Source: Propionispora sp. 2/2-37
Lineage (GTDB): Bacteria; Bacillota; Negativicutes; Propionisporales; Propionisporaceae
Direction: 5' to 3'
Assembly: GCF_001298735.1 (NCBI RefSeq)
Contig: NZ_CYSP01000007.1
Location: 124,001-188,000, forward strand
DNA: 64,000 nucleotides
Shown: one piece after another, positions 26,286 through 35,530 of the stretch
How positions within the stretch are numbered: the stretch's first letter is position 1
How the letters are laid out: the number at the start of each line of letters is the position of its first letter
Notes under the pieces: model-generated
Told to the model about the DNA's origin: nothing
The model's input: the letters and a program-made list of their open reading frames with translations, nothing else
Database searches by the model: none
Position numbers and translations under genes: made by a program

Positions 26286-27392
26286 ATGTGCCGAATTGGT
26301 GCGATTAAAAGCAAGGTGCCGTTTCATCCTTCGGAGGCGCTGTATTTAATGCTCCCTCAGCAGGAAGGGCATGATAACTCCGGTTTTGCGATGGTCATGC
26401 AGGATTTGGATGGAATGTTTGCACAATACAAGGATAAGCCGCTGTTGTCATTAGCTTGCACCCAGAAGGGGGCTAAGTTAGTCGAAGATTATATGGAGGC
26501 TCATGATTTTCGTCCTTTGTATGAATGGATTCCCCGTGGCGACCGTCAGCCGGGACTGGATATTAAGGCCATGCCGTATTATATTTTCCGGGCCTATGAT
26601 TATCCGGAGCATTTCGGTCATGCCAGTCAAACAGAAAAAGAGGAGCTGCTGCTGGATGTCCGCTTAGCTTTGCGGGCCATTCTGGAAAAAGATAATCAGG
26701 GATATGTATATTCTTTTTGGCCGGATGTACTGACCCTGAAGGAAATCGGCGATCCGCGGGATATTGCCACTTATTTTAAATTGTGGGACAAGAATGACAG
26801 CTTAATGGCGAAAAATATTGTTGTTCAGTGCAGGCAGAATACAAATTATGATATCGTCCGCTATGCGGCTCATCCGTTTTTCCTGCAGGGTTATACACTG
26901 TGCGCCAATGGTGAAAATACATTTTATACCAAAAATAAGGAATATCAAAAATCATTGCACAGAGGTTATATCGGTTTTGAATCCGACTCCCAGAATTTCT
27001 TATATACATTGCACTATGTACTGCATGAACTAAATTGGCCGATTAAATATTATAAACACGTGATTACTCCGTTGCCGTTTGATGAAATTGAACAACGCCC
27101 GGATAAAGCGCAACTAACGGCCATCCGCCAGTCGCTGGGTCATCTGGAAATTAACGGGCCGAATACCATTATTGCTATGCTGCCGAGTGGCAGCATGATG
27201 ACTTGCTGTGATTCGAAAAAATTACGGCCGGTTGTCGTCGGCGGGGATGATACCACGATGGCGATTGCTTCTGAAGTATGCGGCTTGAACGTAATTTTGC
27301 CGAACCGGGACAAAGAAGCGGATATTTATCCTAATGAACGTGAAGTTGTTGTCATTACGCCGGAATTGGAGGTGCAGCGATGGAAACAGTAA
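26286..27392 (+). CDS. Glutamate synthase, glutamine amidotransferase subunit
   Basis: A 368-residue class II (Ntn) glutamine amidotransferase that would release ammonia from glutamine for glutamate synthesis. Catalytic Cys2 follows the initiator Met (MCRIGAIKS), and the QQEGHDNSGFAMV stretch (about 25-37) is typical of the GltB amidotransferase domain. It corresponds to the N-terminal domain of classical GltB encoded separately, as in archaeal-type systems. The last 13 bases overlap the next gene. Expression should depend on the upstream riboswitch. Confidence 0.87.
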   Translation: MCRIGAIKSKVPFHPSEALYLMLPQQEGHDNSGFAMVMQDLDGMFAQYKDKPLLSLACTQKGAKLVEDYMEAHDFRPLYEWIPRGDRQPGLDIKAMPYYIFRAYDYPEHFGHASQTEKEELLLDVRLALRAILEKDNQGYVYSFWPDVLTLKEIGDPRDIATYFKLWDKNDSLMAKNIVVQCRQNTNYDIVRYAAHPFFLQGYTLCANGENTFYTKNKEYQKSLHRGYIGFESDSQNFLYTLHYVLHELNWPIKYYKHVITPLPFDEIEQRPDKAQLTAIRQSLGHLEINGPNTIIAMLPSGSMMTCCDSKKLRPVVVGGDDTTMAIASEVCGLNVILPNRDKEADIYPNEREVVVITPELEVQRWKQ

Positions 27393-29014
27393 GAAGCCAG
27401 GATGTTGGTGTTAACGACTTGCCCTGGAAAATTGAATATACGACGGAACGGTGTACTATGTGTGGCAGTTGTGTGGCTGCCTGCACCTTTAATGCCATTG
27501 AAGCCGTCGTGGAGCGCCGCTCGGTAACTATTTCTACAGGTCGTCAGCCTGAACCAACCCAACGTCATACTGCTGTACCGGTCATTAAACAAAAGAGCAG
27601 TATAGCCAATGCCTGCGTCGGCTGCGGCATGTGCGAAAAAGTGTGCCCCAACCGGGCGATCAAGCCGGTGCGTAACGAAGATTCCCGGTTTAACCTGCTG
27701 GCCCGCAGCGGCGGCAATGCCATTAAACGGGGTGGACGGACCAATTTAAATGCCGACCGTACTTTGGATAAGATCGTCATTGGCCGCATATCGCAGATGA
27801 CGGACCCCTCACTGGATTCGGAACGCCATACATTTGATATTCTGGCTCCCTTCGGCCGCGTTTTGCCGGCCGATGAACTGCCTTTTAAAGTAAGCAATGG
27901 CGAACTGGAATTTTCCGAAAAAACCCCTCCGGTCAACTGGATTTATCCGGTCATTTTAAGCGATATGTCTATCGGTGCCCTGTCCACCCGTGCCTGGGAA
28001 GCCGTGTGCATGGCGACTGCTTATTTAAACGAAAAGCATCATTTGCCGGTTCGGATGTGTTCCGGTGAAGGCGGTATGCCGGTTAAATTAATGGAATCGG
28101 AATACCTTAAATATGTTATTTTGCAGATTGCTTCGGGACACTTCGGCTGGAACAGGATTATTAAAGCCATGCCGCGGATGAAGGTGGATCCGGCCGGTGT
28201 GCTGATTAAAATCGGCCAGGGGGCAAAACCCGGCGACGGCGGTCTTTTGCCGGCAGCCAAAGTGGCTGAACACATTCAGGCCATCCGCGGGGTGCCTAAG
28301 GCGGATTTACTGTCTCCGCCCAATCATCAGGGTTTGTATTCTATTGAAGAGTCGGTACAAAAGATGTTCATGTCGATGAACGCTGCCTTCAAATTCCGTG
28401 TTCCGGTTGCCATTAAATGTGCGGCTTCGGCAACTTCGGTATCGGTATACAACAATCTGCTCAGGGACCCGTACCGTATTTGCGGTGGTTTCTTTATTGA
28501 CGGTATTCAGGGTGGTACCGGTGCTGCCAATGAAGTATCCTTGGACCATACCGGTCATCATGTTGTTTCCAAATTGCGTGACTGTTATCTGGCTGCTGTT
28601 AAACAGGGTCGCCAGGGACAGATTCCGTTATGGGCGGGCGGCGGCGTCGGCTTAACCGGTAATGCCGCGGCAGATGCGTTTAAAATGATTTGCCTGGGCG
28701 CCAACGGCGTATTCATGGGTAAGGTTCTTATTCAATTGTGCGGCTGTGTCGGCAATGAACATGGACGGTGTAACTCCTGCAGTACCGGTAAATGCCCGAC
28801 AGGGATTTGTACGCAGGATCCGCGTCTGGTAAGACGCCTGGATATTGATAAAGCGGCGCAGAATATCGTTGATTATATGCTGGCTTTGGACAGTGAAATG
28901 AGAAAAATGATGGCGCCGATCGGCAATAGTTCATTGCCGGTAGGACGTTCGGATGCATTGGTCAGCAAAGATGATGCTGTAGCGGATAAACTGGGCATCC
29001 AGTACGTATGTTAG
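27380..29014 (+). CDS. Glutamate synthase, ferredoxin-FMN synthase subunit
   Basis: A 544-residue protein that would join ammonia to 2-oxoglutarate on FMN. Two [4Fe-4S] motifs come first (CTMCGSCVAAC at about 25-35 and CVGCGMCEKVC at about 79-89). The FMN barrel follows with SGEGGMPVKLMESEYLKY, KIGQGAKPGDGGLLP and DGIQGGTGAA, all hallmarks of GltB. A Cys cluster near residue 455-475 (CGCVGN, CSTGKCPTGICTQDP) should hold the 3Fe-4S centre. An N-terminal ferredoxin on the synthase domain marks the archaeal-like class. GGAGGTG precedes the start. Confidence 0.9.
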   Translation: METVRSQDVGVNDLPWKIEYTTERCTMCGSCVAACTFNAIEAVVERRSVTISTGRQPEPTQRHTAVPVIKQKSSIANACVGCGMCEKVCPNRAIKPVRNEDSRFNLLARSGGNAIKRGGRTNLNADRTLDKIVIGRISQMTDPSLDSERHTFDILAPFGRVLPADELPFKVSNGELEFSEKTPPVNWIYPVILSDMSIGALSTRAWEAVCMATAYLNEKHHLPVRMCSGEGGMPVKLMESEYLKYVILQIASGHFGWNRIIKAMPRMKVDPAGVLIKIGQGAKPGDGGLLPAAKVAEHIQAIRGVPKADLLSPPNHQGLYSIEESVQKMFMSMNAAFKFRVPVAIKCAASATSVSVYNNLLRDPYRICGGFFIDGIQGGTGAANEVSLDHTGHHVVSKLRDCYLAAVKQGRQGQIPLWAGGGVGLTGNAAADAFKMICLGANGVFMGKVLIQLCGCVGNEHGRCNSCSTGKCPTGICTQDPRLVRRLDIDKAAQNIVDYMLALDSEMRKMMAPIGNSSLPVGRSDALVSKDDAVADKLGIQYVC

Positions 29015-29027
29015 GAGGGGGAGCATA

Positions 29028-31337
29028 GTGTTCAAATTAAGTGCAATTGAAGGCAATAACCGTATGTCGACCCAGGACCTCCTACAAGCCATTAATGAAG
29101 CTTTGGCTAACGGAGAAACGGAATTTCATATTGAAGCGGCCGGACAACATGATATCGGCGGTCCGTTATGGCATCCGGAAGGAAAAACCTTACGGTTTTA
29201 TGTTACAAACCCCGGGCAGAGGGTTGGGTCCATGTGCCTGGAAGGGACGGAAATTATCGTAGAGGGCTCGGCTTCAGCCGATGTTGGCTGGCTGAATGCC
29301 GGCGGTAAAATCGTTGTTAAAGGCGACGGCGGTGATACCACAGCCCATTGCGCGGCAGCCGGCAAAATCTTTGTGGGCGGCCGGGTAGGGACCCGTTCGG
29401 GTTCGCTGATGAAACATGACCCGCTATACGATCCGCCGGAATTTTGGGTACTCAAAAACTGCGGTAGCTTTTCCTTCGAATTCATGGGCGGCGGTATTGC
29501 CGTTGTGTGCGGCTATGACAGCGAAGAGTTTGTCTCGGTTTTGGGGGATCGCTCCTGCATGGGCATGGTTGGCGGTACCTTATATTTCCGCGGCAGGGCA
29601 AGCGGCATATCGCAAAAAGACGTCAAGGTGTTGCCGCTGGAAGAAAAGGATATTGCTTATTTGAACGGCAATATGGAAGAATTTCTGACTTCTATCGGGC
29701 AGCCTGAACTGCAGACGGAATTAAGTGTGTGGAGTGACTGGAGCAAGGTTGTACCACTTACCTATGAGGAACGGCCCAAAAAGGCCGCCAGTGATACCTA
29801 TTCCTTCCGGATGGATAAGTGGGTGCCGGGCGGTATTTTCAGTGATGTATATAAAGATGATTTTCAAGTGGCCGGTTTGGTAACCACCGGTGTTTTCCGG
29901 CAGCGTGTTCCTTTATGGGAAAATGCCAGATATGCGGCTCCCTGTGAATTCAATTGCCCGGCGTCGATTCCCTCGCAACAGCGCTTTAATCTCTTACGTG
30001 AAGGGAAAATTGACGAGGCTTACCGTCTGGTTCTGGAATATACTCCTTTTCCCGGATCGGTCTGCGGTGCTGTTTGCCCCAATCTGTGTATGGATTCCTG
30101 TACCCGCAGGGAAGTGGATATTTCAGCGCAAATTGGCCGCCTGGGAACCTACTCTGTTCAGGTGGACTTACCAAAAGCTGAGCAGAAGACCGGTAAGAAA
30201 GTGGGCATTATCGGCGGTGGTGCGGCCGGACTTACGGTCGCCTGGCAGCTTAGCCGTCTAGGTCATGAGGTAACGGTGTTTGAAGCCGATTCTCACATGG
30301 GCGGTAAAATGGAACAGGTTATCCCCCGGGGACGCTTGCCGCACGACACGTTAACACGTGAGTTAAAACGCATAGAAAATATGGGCGTAACCTTTGTGAC
30401 CAATACCAAGGTGGATAAAGAAAAGTTTGCCGAAATTAAAGCCGGCCATGATGCGGTGGTGGTTGCCAGCGGCGGTCATATCGGTAAGGTAATCCCATGG
30501 CCGGGACATGAACGGATTATTAAGGGCATTGAATTTTTGAAGGCTATTAATAAAGGCCAGCATTATAAAGTCGGTAAACGGGTTATTGTTATTGGCTGCG
30601 GCAACTCGGGCATGGACGCCGCGGTAGGGGCCTATCAGATGGGGGCCGAGCAGGTTACCTGTATCGACGTACAGCGTCCGGCGGCTGATGAAAAGGAAAT
30701 CGCCCATGTGGAAGAAATGGGCGGCGTTCTCAGATGGCCGGTTATAACCAAAGAAGTTACGGCAGAAGGGATTATCACCCAGTCAGGAGAGCTGATCCCG
30801 GCGGATACCGTAATTATTAATATCGGCGACGCACCCGATCTTGGCTTCTTGCCGGAGGGTATGCCTATAGAACGCGGGCATCTGAAACCGGGGCCTGATT
30901 TTCAAGTGGCAGAGGGCGTATTTACCGCCGGTGACACCGTCAAGCCGGGCAGGCTGGTAGATGCCATTGGTGCGGCCAACAAAGCGGCGCAGGCCGTGGA
31001 TGCCTACCTGATGCACACGGAATACCAGCCGGTAGACAAGAAAGAAAAAGTTCCGGCCGGCAGACTGAGCAAGGCCTATTTCGAGAAGTGCCATGCCTGT
31101 GATTTGCCGGAAGCCAAAGACGATCACAACCGCTGCATTAGCTGCGGCACCTGCCGTGATTGTCATATGTGTGAAAAATCATGTCCGGAACGTGCTATCA
31201 CCCGCAAAACACTGCCGGACGGCGGGTTCGAATATGTGTCCGATTCGAAAAGATGTATTGGCTGCGGCATTTGCGCCGGTATTTGTCCCTGCGGTATTTG
31301 GGGCATGTATGTAAATAACGAAACCATTGTTTTATAA
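29028..31337 (+). CDS. Fusion of glutamate synthase GXGXG domain, GltD-type oxidoreductase and ferredoxin
   Basis: A 769-residue fusion. Residues about 15-245 are the GXGXG beta-helix that normally ends GltB. Residues about 300-660 are a GltD-like flavoprotein with N-terminal Cys motifs (CEFNC, CGAVCPNLC), an FAD motif IIGGGAAGLTVAW (about 394-406) and a second dinucleotide motif VIGCGNSGMDAA (about 521-532). Residues about 688-760 carry two [4Fe-4S] motifs (CISCGTC...CEKSCP and CIGCGICAGICPC). The enzyme would take electrons from NAD(P)H or ferredoxin. GTG start follows GAGGGGGAG. Confidence 0.88.
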   Translation: MFKLSAIEGNNRMSTQDLLQAINEALANGETEFHIEAAGQHDIGGPLWHPEGKTLRFYVTNPGQRVGSMCLEGTEIIVEGSASADVGWLNAGGKIVVKGDGGDTTAHCAAAGKIFVGGRVGTRSGSLMKHDPLYDPPEFWVLKNCGSFSFEFMGGGIAVVCGYDSEEFVSVLGDRSCMGMVGGTLYFRGRASGISQKDVKVLPLEEKDIAYLNGNMEEFLTSIGQPELQTELSVWSDWSKVVPLTYEERPKKAASDTYSFRMDKWVPGGIFSDVYKDDFQVAGLVTTGVFRQRVPLWENARYAAPCEFNCPASIPSQQRFNLLREGKIDEAYRLVLEYTPFPGSVCGAVCPNLCMDSCTRREVDISAQIGRLGTYSVQVDLPKAEQKTGKKVGIIGGGAAGLTVAWQLSRLGHEVTVFEADSHMGGKMEQVIPRGRLPHDTLTRELKRIENMGVTFVTNTKVDKEKFAEIKAGHDAVVVASGGHIGKVIPWPGHERIIKGIEFLKAINKGQHYKVGKRVIVIGCGNSGMDAAVGAYQMGAEQVTCIDVQRPAADEKEIAHVEEMGGVLRWPVITKEVTAEGIITQSGELIPADTVIINIGDAPDLGFLPEGMPIERGHLKPGPDFQVAEGVFTAGDTVKPGRLVDAIGAANKAAQAVDAYLMHTEYQPVDKKEKVPAGRLSKAYFEKCHACDLPEAKDDHNRCISCGTCRDCHMCEKSCPERAITRKTLPDGGFEYVSDSKRCIGCGICAGICPCGIWGMYVNNETIVL

Positions 31338-31354
31338 ATGCCGGAGTAAGATAG

Positions 31355-31387
31355 CCGGCTCAATCAAGCAGATTGAGCCGGTTTTTT
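31355..31387 (+). terminator. Terminator of the glutamate synthase operon
   Basis: An 11-base perfect stem (CCGGCTCAATC and complement, 31355-31365/31371-31381), a 5-base loop and TTTTTT. Confidence 0.93.
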
Positions 31388-31497
31388 GTTGTTATAAAAC
31401 GGACAAGTTTCCCGTACACTGGATAAATAAAAAGGGTTTACAACAAGGGTGAAATGGAAGAGAATATAGGATAAAAGAAGGAAGGAGTGTTTGGTCC

Positions 31498-32325
31498 ATG
31501 GATAAACTGAAGCTGGGAATCTGCCAGATGGCTGTAGTGGAAAGCAAAGAGAAAAATCGGAAAAAGGCGAGAAAAATGGTTGCCGAAGCGGCAGAACAAG
31601 GATGTCAGTTAGTAGTTTTGCCTGAAATGTTTAATTGTCCTTATCAAACTGATTATTTTGCGGCTTATGCTGAACCCTACCCGGACGGAGAGACCATTCA
31701 AATGTTGTCTGAAGTAGCTTCCCACTATAAGATCATTCTGGTTGGCGGTTCCATTCCGGAAAGGGATACGGACGGCCGGATTTATAATACCTGCTTTATC
31801 TTTGATGAAACGGGAAAACTGGCCGGCCGGCATAGAAAAGTGCATTTATTTGACGTGGATATGGCCCAGGGGACCTTCTTCCAGGAATCCTCCGCCTTGA
31901 CGGCGGGCGAAACAATCGGTGTGGTTACGGCCGGGAAATGGTGTTTTGGCGTGGGTATTTGCTATGATATCCGGTTTCCCGAAATGGCCCGGCTGATGAC
32001 TTTAAAAGGAGCCAAACTGCTTATTTACCCCGGTGCATTCGGCCCCAATACCGGTCCGGCCCATTGGGAATTATTACTGCGCTCCAGAGCGATTGACAAT
32101 CAGGTGTTTATTCTCGGTGTATCGCCGGCACCAACGCCGGGAGCCGCGTACCAGGCTTACGGCCATTCCATGGCAGTGGATCCCTGGGGAAACATTTTAT
32201 CTGCCGCAGGAAGCATGGAGGCTGTCCTCTGCCCGGAGCTTAATTTCGCAACTATGCGGCAGGTGCGGGCCGAATTACCGCTGTTAAAACACCGGCGGCC
32301 GGATATTTACCATAACAGTTTGTAA
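31498..32325 (+). CDS. Carbon-nitrogen hydrolase (omega-amidase-like)
   Basis: A 275-residue nitrilase-superfamily amidase. The catalytic triad is visible: Glu in VVLPEMFN (about 41), Lys in HRKVHLFDVD (about 113) and Cys in GVGICYDIRFPE (about 154). The overall pattern resembles Nit2/omega-amidase, which hydrolyses alpha-ketoglutaramate or ketosuccinamate to the keto acid and ammonia. That would fit next to glutamate synthase, but other amides are possible. It has its own terminator and a GGAAGGAG site before the ATG. Confidence 0.82.
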   Translation: MDKLKLGICQMAVVESKEKNRKKARKMVAEAAEQGCQLVVLPEMFNCPYQTDYFAAYAEPYPDGETIQMLSEVASHYKIILVGGSIPERDTDGRIYNTCFIFDETGKLAGRHRKVHLFDVDMAQGTFFQESSALTAGETIGVVTAGKWCFGVGICYDIRFPEMARLMTLKGAKLLIYPGAFGPNTGPAHWELLLRSRAIDNQVFILGVSPAPTPGAAYQAYGHSMAVDPWGNILSAAGSMEAVLCPELNFATMRQVRAELPLLKHRRPDIYHNSL

Positions 32326-32342
32326 ATTAAATAAAACAAACC

Positions 32343-32381
32343 AAACACTTGTGTCTATTTAATAAAGACAAAAGTGTTTTT
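32343..32381 (+). terminator. Terminator after the nitrilase gene
   Basis: AAACACTT (32343-32350) pairs with AAGTGTTT (32372-32379), with an inner GTCT/AGAC pairing, then T residues. Confidence 0.75.
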
Positions 32382-32398
32382 AAATGGCGAAAATATTG

Positions 32399-32428
32399 TT
32401 GACATGGTGTTAATATGGAGAATATAAT
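32399..32428 (+). promoter_or_regulatory. Promoter of the first livJ gene
   Basis: TTGACA (32399-32404), 18 bases, TATAAT (32423-32428). A leader of about 155 bases follows; I see no clear terminator or riboswitch in it. Confidence 0.8.
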
Positions 32429-32591
32429 AAATTTTAAAGACAAAGATGCTGTAATTACATACTTAAATTATTATGATTATTTAATTTTGTAAACAATCGG
32501 CCTGACGGTAATCAATCTGGCGTAAGGAGGCGGTCGGTGCTTATTTGCTTAGGAATGATTTTGTGATCAATGACTAGAGAGGGATGGGAAG

Positions 32592-33749
32592 ATGGTTAAA
32601 AAATCAAAGATTTTTTTACTGTTTGCCGTACTGCTGACACTAATTTTAGCTGGTTGCGGTTCTTCCGGTACCGATTCCAAAGAAATTAAAATCGGCGGCA
32701 ACTTTGAACTTACCGGCGGGGTGGCGAACTTTGGCAAGCAGACGGTAAACGGTATACTGCTGGCTTTTAAGGAGGTAAATGATGCCGGCGGTGTACATGG
32801 CAAGAAATTAGTGCTGGTACAGGCCGATAATAAATCGGAGCCTTCGGAAGCGGCTAATGCGGTAACAAAATTGATCACCCAGGACAAAGTTGTGGCGGTG
32901 CTGGGACCGGTTACCAGTTCGGATGTACTGGCAACTTTGCAGATTGGCCAGGATAACAAAGTGCCGATTATTACGGCTACAGGTACCAATCCAAAAATTA
33001 CGGTGGATAACGGACAGGTAAGACCCTACTCTTTCCGCGGCTGTTTCATTGATCCTTTTCAGGGAAAGGTAATGGCTAACTTTGCATCCAAATCATTACA
33101 GGCAAAAACAGCCGTTATTTATGTGGACAGTAGTTCGGACTATTCTAAAGGGCTGTCGGATTCCTTTGAAGCTGCCTTTACCCAAAACGGCGGTCAGATT
33201 ATCGCCAAAGAGGCTTTCCTGCAAAAAGATCAGGACTTTAAAGCAACGTTAACCAAAATTAAGGGCATGAACCCGGATGTGATTTTTATTCCCGCTTATT
33301 ATGAAGAAGTGGGAAAAATCGTTAAACAGGCCCGGGAACTGGGCATTACTGCTCCGCTGCTGGGAACAGACGGCTGGGATGACGCAAAACTGGTTGAAAT
33401 TGCCGGTGCGGCTGTTTTGAATAATGGCTTTTTCAGTAACCATTATTCTGCGGAAGATAAAGACCCCCGTGTCGTAAAGTTTGTTGAAGCCTATAAAAAA
33501 GAATATAACGAAAGCCCCAGTGCCTTGGCCGCACTTGGCTATGATACGGCATTGATGCTGGCTGACGCTTTGAAGCGGGCCAACAGCGAAGATCCTGTGA
33601 AAATCAGGGATGCTCTGGAAGCCACCAAGGATGTACAGGTGGTAACCGGGGTGCTGACACTGGATGCTGAACACAATCCCGTTAAAAGTGCGGTAGTTAT
33701 TGAAATGAAGGATGGCAAACAGGTATTTAAGGAAAAAGTAAATCCGTAA
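32592..33749 (+). CDS. livJ: Branched-chain amino acid ABC transporter binding protein, copy 1
   Basis: A 385-residue lipoprotein of the periplasmic-binding-protein type I family (LivJ/LivK). The signal peptide ends in the lipobox LILAGC (Cys about 22). Typical tracts are GGNFELTGGVANFGKQTVNG, LVQADNKSEPSEAANAV and GCFIDPFQGKVMANFA. It is closely related to the next gene (most positions identical) and more distantly to the third. It should deliver leucine/isoleucine/valine or a related amino acid to LivHMGF downstream. Confidence 0.92.
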   Translation: MVKKSKIFLLFAVLLTLILAGCGSSGTDSKEIKIGGNFELTGGVANFGKQTVNGILLAFKEVNDAGGVHGKKLVLVQADNKSEPSEAANAVTKLITQDKVVAVLGPVTSSDVLATLQIGQDNKVPIITATGTNPKITVDNGQVRPYSFRGCFIDPFQGKVMANFASKSLQAKTAVIYVDSSSDYSKGLSDSFEAAFTQNGGQIIAKEAFLQKDQDFKATLTKIKGMNPDVIFIPAYYEEVGKIVKQARELGITAPLLGTDGWDDAKLVEIAGAAVLNNGFFSNHYSAEDKDPRVVKFVEAYKKEYNESPSALAALGYDTALMLADALKRANSEDPVKIRDALEATKDVQVVTGVLTLDAEHNPVKSAVVIEMKDGKQVFKEKVNP

Positions 33750-33751
33750 AA

Positions 33752-33802
33752 TTAAGAGAAGAAGCTCCTGACCGGTTGCTGGCCAGGAGCTTCTTCTCTT
33801 AA
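33752..33802 (+). terminator. Long hairpin terminator after livJ copy 1
   Basis: A perfect 19-base inverted repeat (33752-33770/33784-33802) with a 13-base loop starts two bases after the stop codon. The 3' arm ends in TTCTTCTCTT and takes the place of a T-run. Confidence 0.75.
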
Positions 33803-33894
33803 AGTAAACTGTTTACATTACAGTGGAAAAGCCGAATGAAGAGAAAAATGGAGAGCAAATGTGCTTTTATAGTGGACATTATTAAATTTATCTA

Positions 33895-33923
33895 TTGACA
33901 GAAGATACAATGGTGCATATAAT
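33895..33923 (+). promoter_or_regulatory. Consensus promoter of livJ copy 2
   Basis: TTGACA (33895-33900), 17 bases, TATAAT (33918-33923), all perfect. Confidence 0.88.
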
Positions 33924-33929
33924 AATTCC

Positions 33930-34086
33930 ATAGACAATTATATTTGTATTGTGTACTTATAAGCAGGGTAGTTTGGCACTGTGTAAAGAAAAACGCCGGG
34001 GTTGTTTAGGTAACAGGCAGCTTGTCCGGCCAGGGGATAAACCCGGTGGATGTTGACTTGTAAAATATCCGTGGCGGGGTTTTTTT
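33930..34086 (+). promoter_or_regulatory. Attenuator-like leader of livJ copy 2
   Basis: The RNA from about 33930 contains a stem GCCGG/CCGGC (33995-33999/34026-34030) enclosing two small hairpins, and a longer pairing CGCCGGGGTT/AACCCGGTG (33994-34003/34040-34048). A terminator-like stem (34026-34038/34067-34079) that uses the same bases is followed by seven T. The structures exclude one another. No T-box marks (such as the GGTGG-ACCGCG antiterminator) or other family core is recognised. Confidence 0.55.
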
Positions 34087-34131
34087 ATTGCTCTGTGGCA
34101 AGTAAACTTACACAAGAGGAGATGGGAATGA

Positions 34132-35295
34132 ATGAAGAAAAAATGGTTGGGATTGGGATTGGCTGCTATTTTGAGTGCTTCCCTGGTAGCCGGTTGCGGC
34201 GGCAGCGGCGCCGGTAGTGATTCGGAAATTAAAATCGGCGGCAATTTTGAATTGACAGGCGGGGTTGCCGACTATGGTAAGCAAACCCTGAACGGCATGC
34301 AACTGGCCATTAAAGAAGCGAATGACGCCGGCGGTGTATTGGGCAAAAAAATTGTGCTGGTGCAGGCCGACAATAAGTCCGAGGCTTCAGAAGCCGCCAA
34401 TGCAACGACAAAGTTGATTACCCAGGATAAAGTGGCGGCGGTGCTGGGACCGGTTACCAGCTCGAATGTAATTGCTTCCGTGCAGATTGCCCAGGACAAT
34501 AAGGTGCCGCTGGTTACAGCCACCGGTACAAACATGAAAATAACCGTTGACGACAGCGGTAATGTCAGACCATATATTTTCCGCGGTTGTTTTATCGATC
34601 CTTTTCAGGGTATTATAATGGCTAATTTTGCCACAAAAAGCCTGCACGCCAAAACGGCGGTTATTTATATTGACAGCAGTTCGGATTATTCCAAAAATCT
34701 GGCAGAGTCTTTTGAAGAAAACTTTACTAAAAACGGCGGCCAAATTATCGGCAAAGAGGCCTTTTTACAGAAAGACCAGGATTTTAAAGCAGCGTTGACT
34801 AAAATTAAAAGCCTGAATGCCGATATTATCTTTATTCCGGCTTACTATGAAGAAGTGGGAAAAATTGTTAAACAGGCTCGTGAATTAGGCATTACCGTGC
34901 CGCTTTTGGGCACCGATGGCTGGGATAATGCTAAAATAACGGAAATTGCCGGTGCCGCGCCGTTAAATAATACCTTTTTCAGTAATCATTATTCAGCAGA
35001 AGACAAAGATCCCCGTGTTGTAAAATTCGTCGAGGCCTACAAGAAAGAATACAATGAAACGCCAAGTGCTTTTTCGGCACTAGGGTATGATACCGCGCTG
35101 ATGCTGATTGATGCGATTAAACGCGCTAATAGCACCGAGCCTGAAAAAATCAGGGAAGCTCTGGAGCAGACCAGGGATTTACAGGTAGTCACCGGCGTGT
35201 TAACTCTGGATGCTAATCATAATCCAATAAAAAGTGCTGTTGTAGTTGAAATGAAAGATGGTAAACAAATTTTCCGGGAGAAAATAAATCCCTAA
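34132..35295 (+). CDS. livJ: Branched-chain amino acid ABC transporter binding protein, copy 2
   Basis: A 387-residue lipoprotein with lipobox SLVAGC (Cys about 22) followed by a Gly/Ser linker. It closely follows copy 1 throughout (GGNFELTGGVADYGKQTLNG, HYSAEDKDPRVVKFVEAYKKE), indicating a tandem duplication. Differences concentrate in the linker and short loops. It has a separate consensus promoter and an attenuator-like leader, so its expression may differ from copy 1. RBS GAGGAGATGGG. Confidence 0.92.
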   Translation: MKKKWLGLGLAAILSASLVAGCGGSGAGSDSEIKIGGNFELTGGVADYGKQTLNGMQLAIKEANDAGGVLGKKIVLVQADNKSEASEAANATTKLITQDKVAAVLGPVTSSNVIASVQIAQDNKVPLVTATGTNMKITVDDSGNVRPYIFRGCFIDPFQGIIMANFATKSLHAKTAVIYIDSSSDYSKNLAESFEENFTKNGGQIIGKEAFLQKDQDFKAALTKIKSLNADIIFIPAYYEEVGKIVKQARELGITVPLLGTDGWDNAKITEIAGAAPLNNTFFSNHYSAEDKDPRVVKFVEAYKKEYNETPSAFSALGYDTALMLIDAIKRANSTEPEKIREALEQTRDLQVVTGVLTLDANHNPIKSAVVVEMKDGKQIFREKINP

Positions 35296-35354
35296 AAAAA
35301 ATAAAAAAATATTCGGATTTTGGCTTTGTTTTTAAGATAAAGACAAAATGTCTA

Positions 35355-35390
35355 TCAGGCAAGGACATTCACATAAAAGTCCTTGCCTGA
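35355..35390 (+). terminator. Hairpin after livJ copy 2
   Basis: TCAGGCAAGGAC (35355-35366) pairs perfectly with GTCCTTGCCTGA (35379-35390) around a 12-base loop. There is no T-run, so termination is uncertain. The next promoter starts five bases later. Confidence 0.5.
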
Positions 35391-35394
35391 AGTA

Positions 35395-35423
35395 TTGACA
35401 GGGTAAAAATGCAAACATATAAT
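35395..35423 (+). promoter_or_regulatory. Consensus promoter of livJ copy 3
   Basis: TTGACA (35395-35400), 17 bases, TATAAT (35418-35423), perfect in both boxes and spacing. Confidence 0.88.
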
Positions 35424-35530
35424 ATACACTGTGAATAATACAAAGGTGGGGCGTATTCATCCCTGGTAGACGAATGGCAGGACTAAAAAGTATGGTCGGA
35501 TTGATCCGTACTAAAAACAGGGGGAGAAAG

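Noticed and set aside
33930-34131. T-box riboswitch for a branched-chain amino acid
   Set aside because: The conserved antiterminator sequence (AGGGTGGxACCGCG) and the stem I features are not present.
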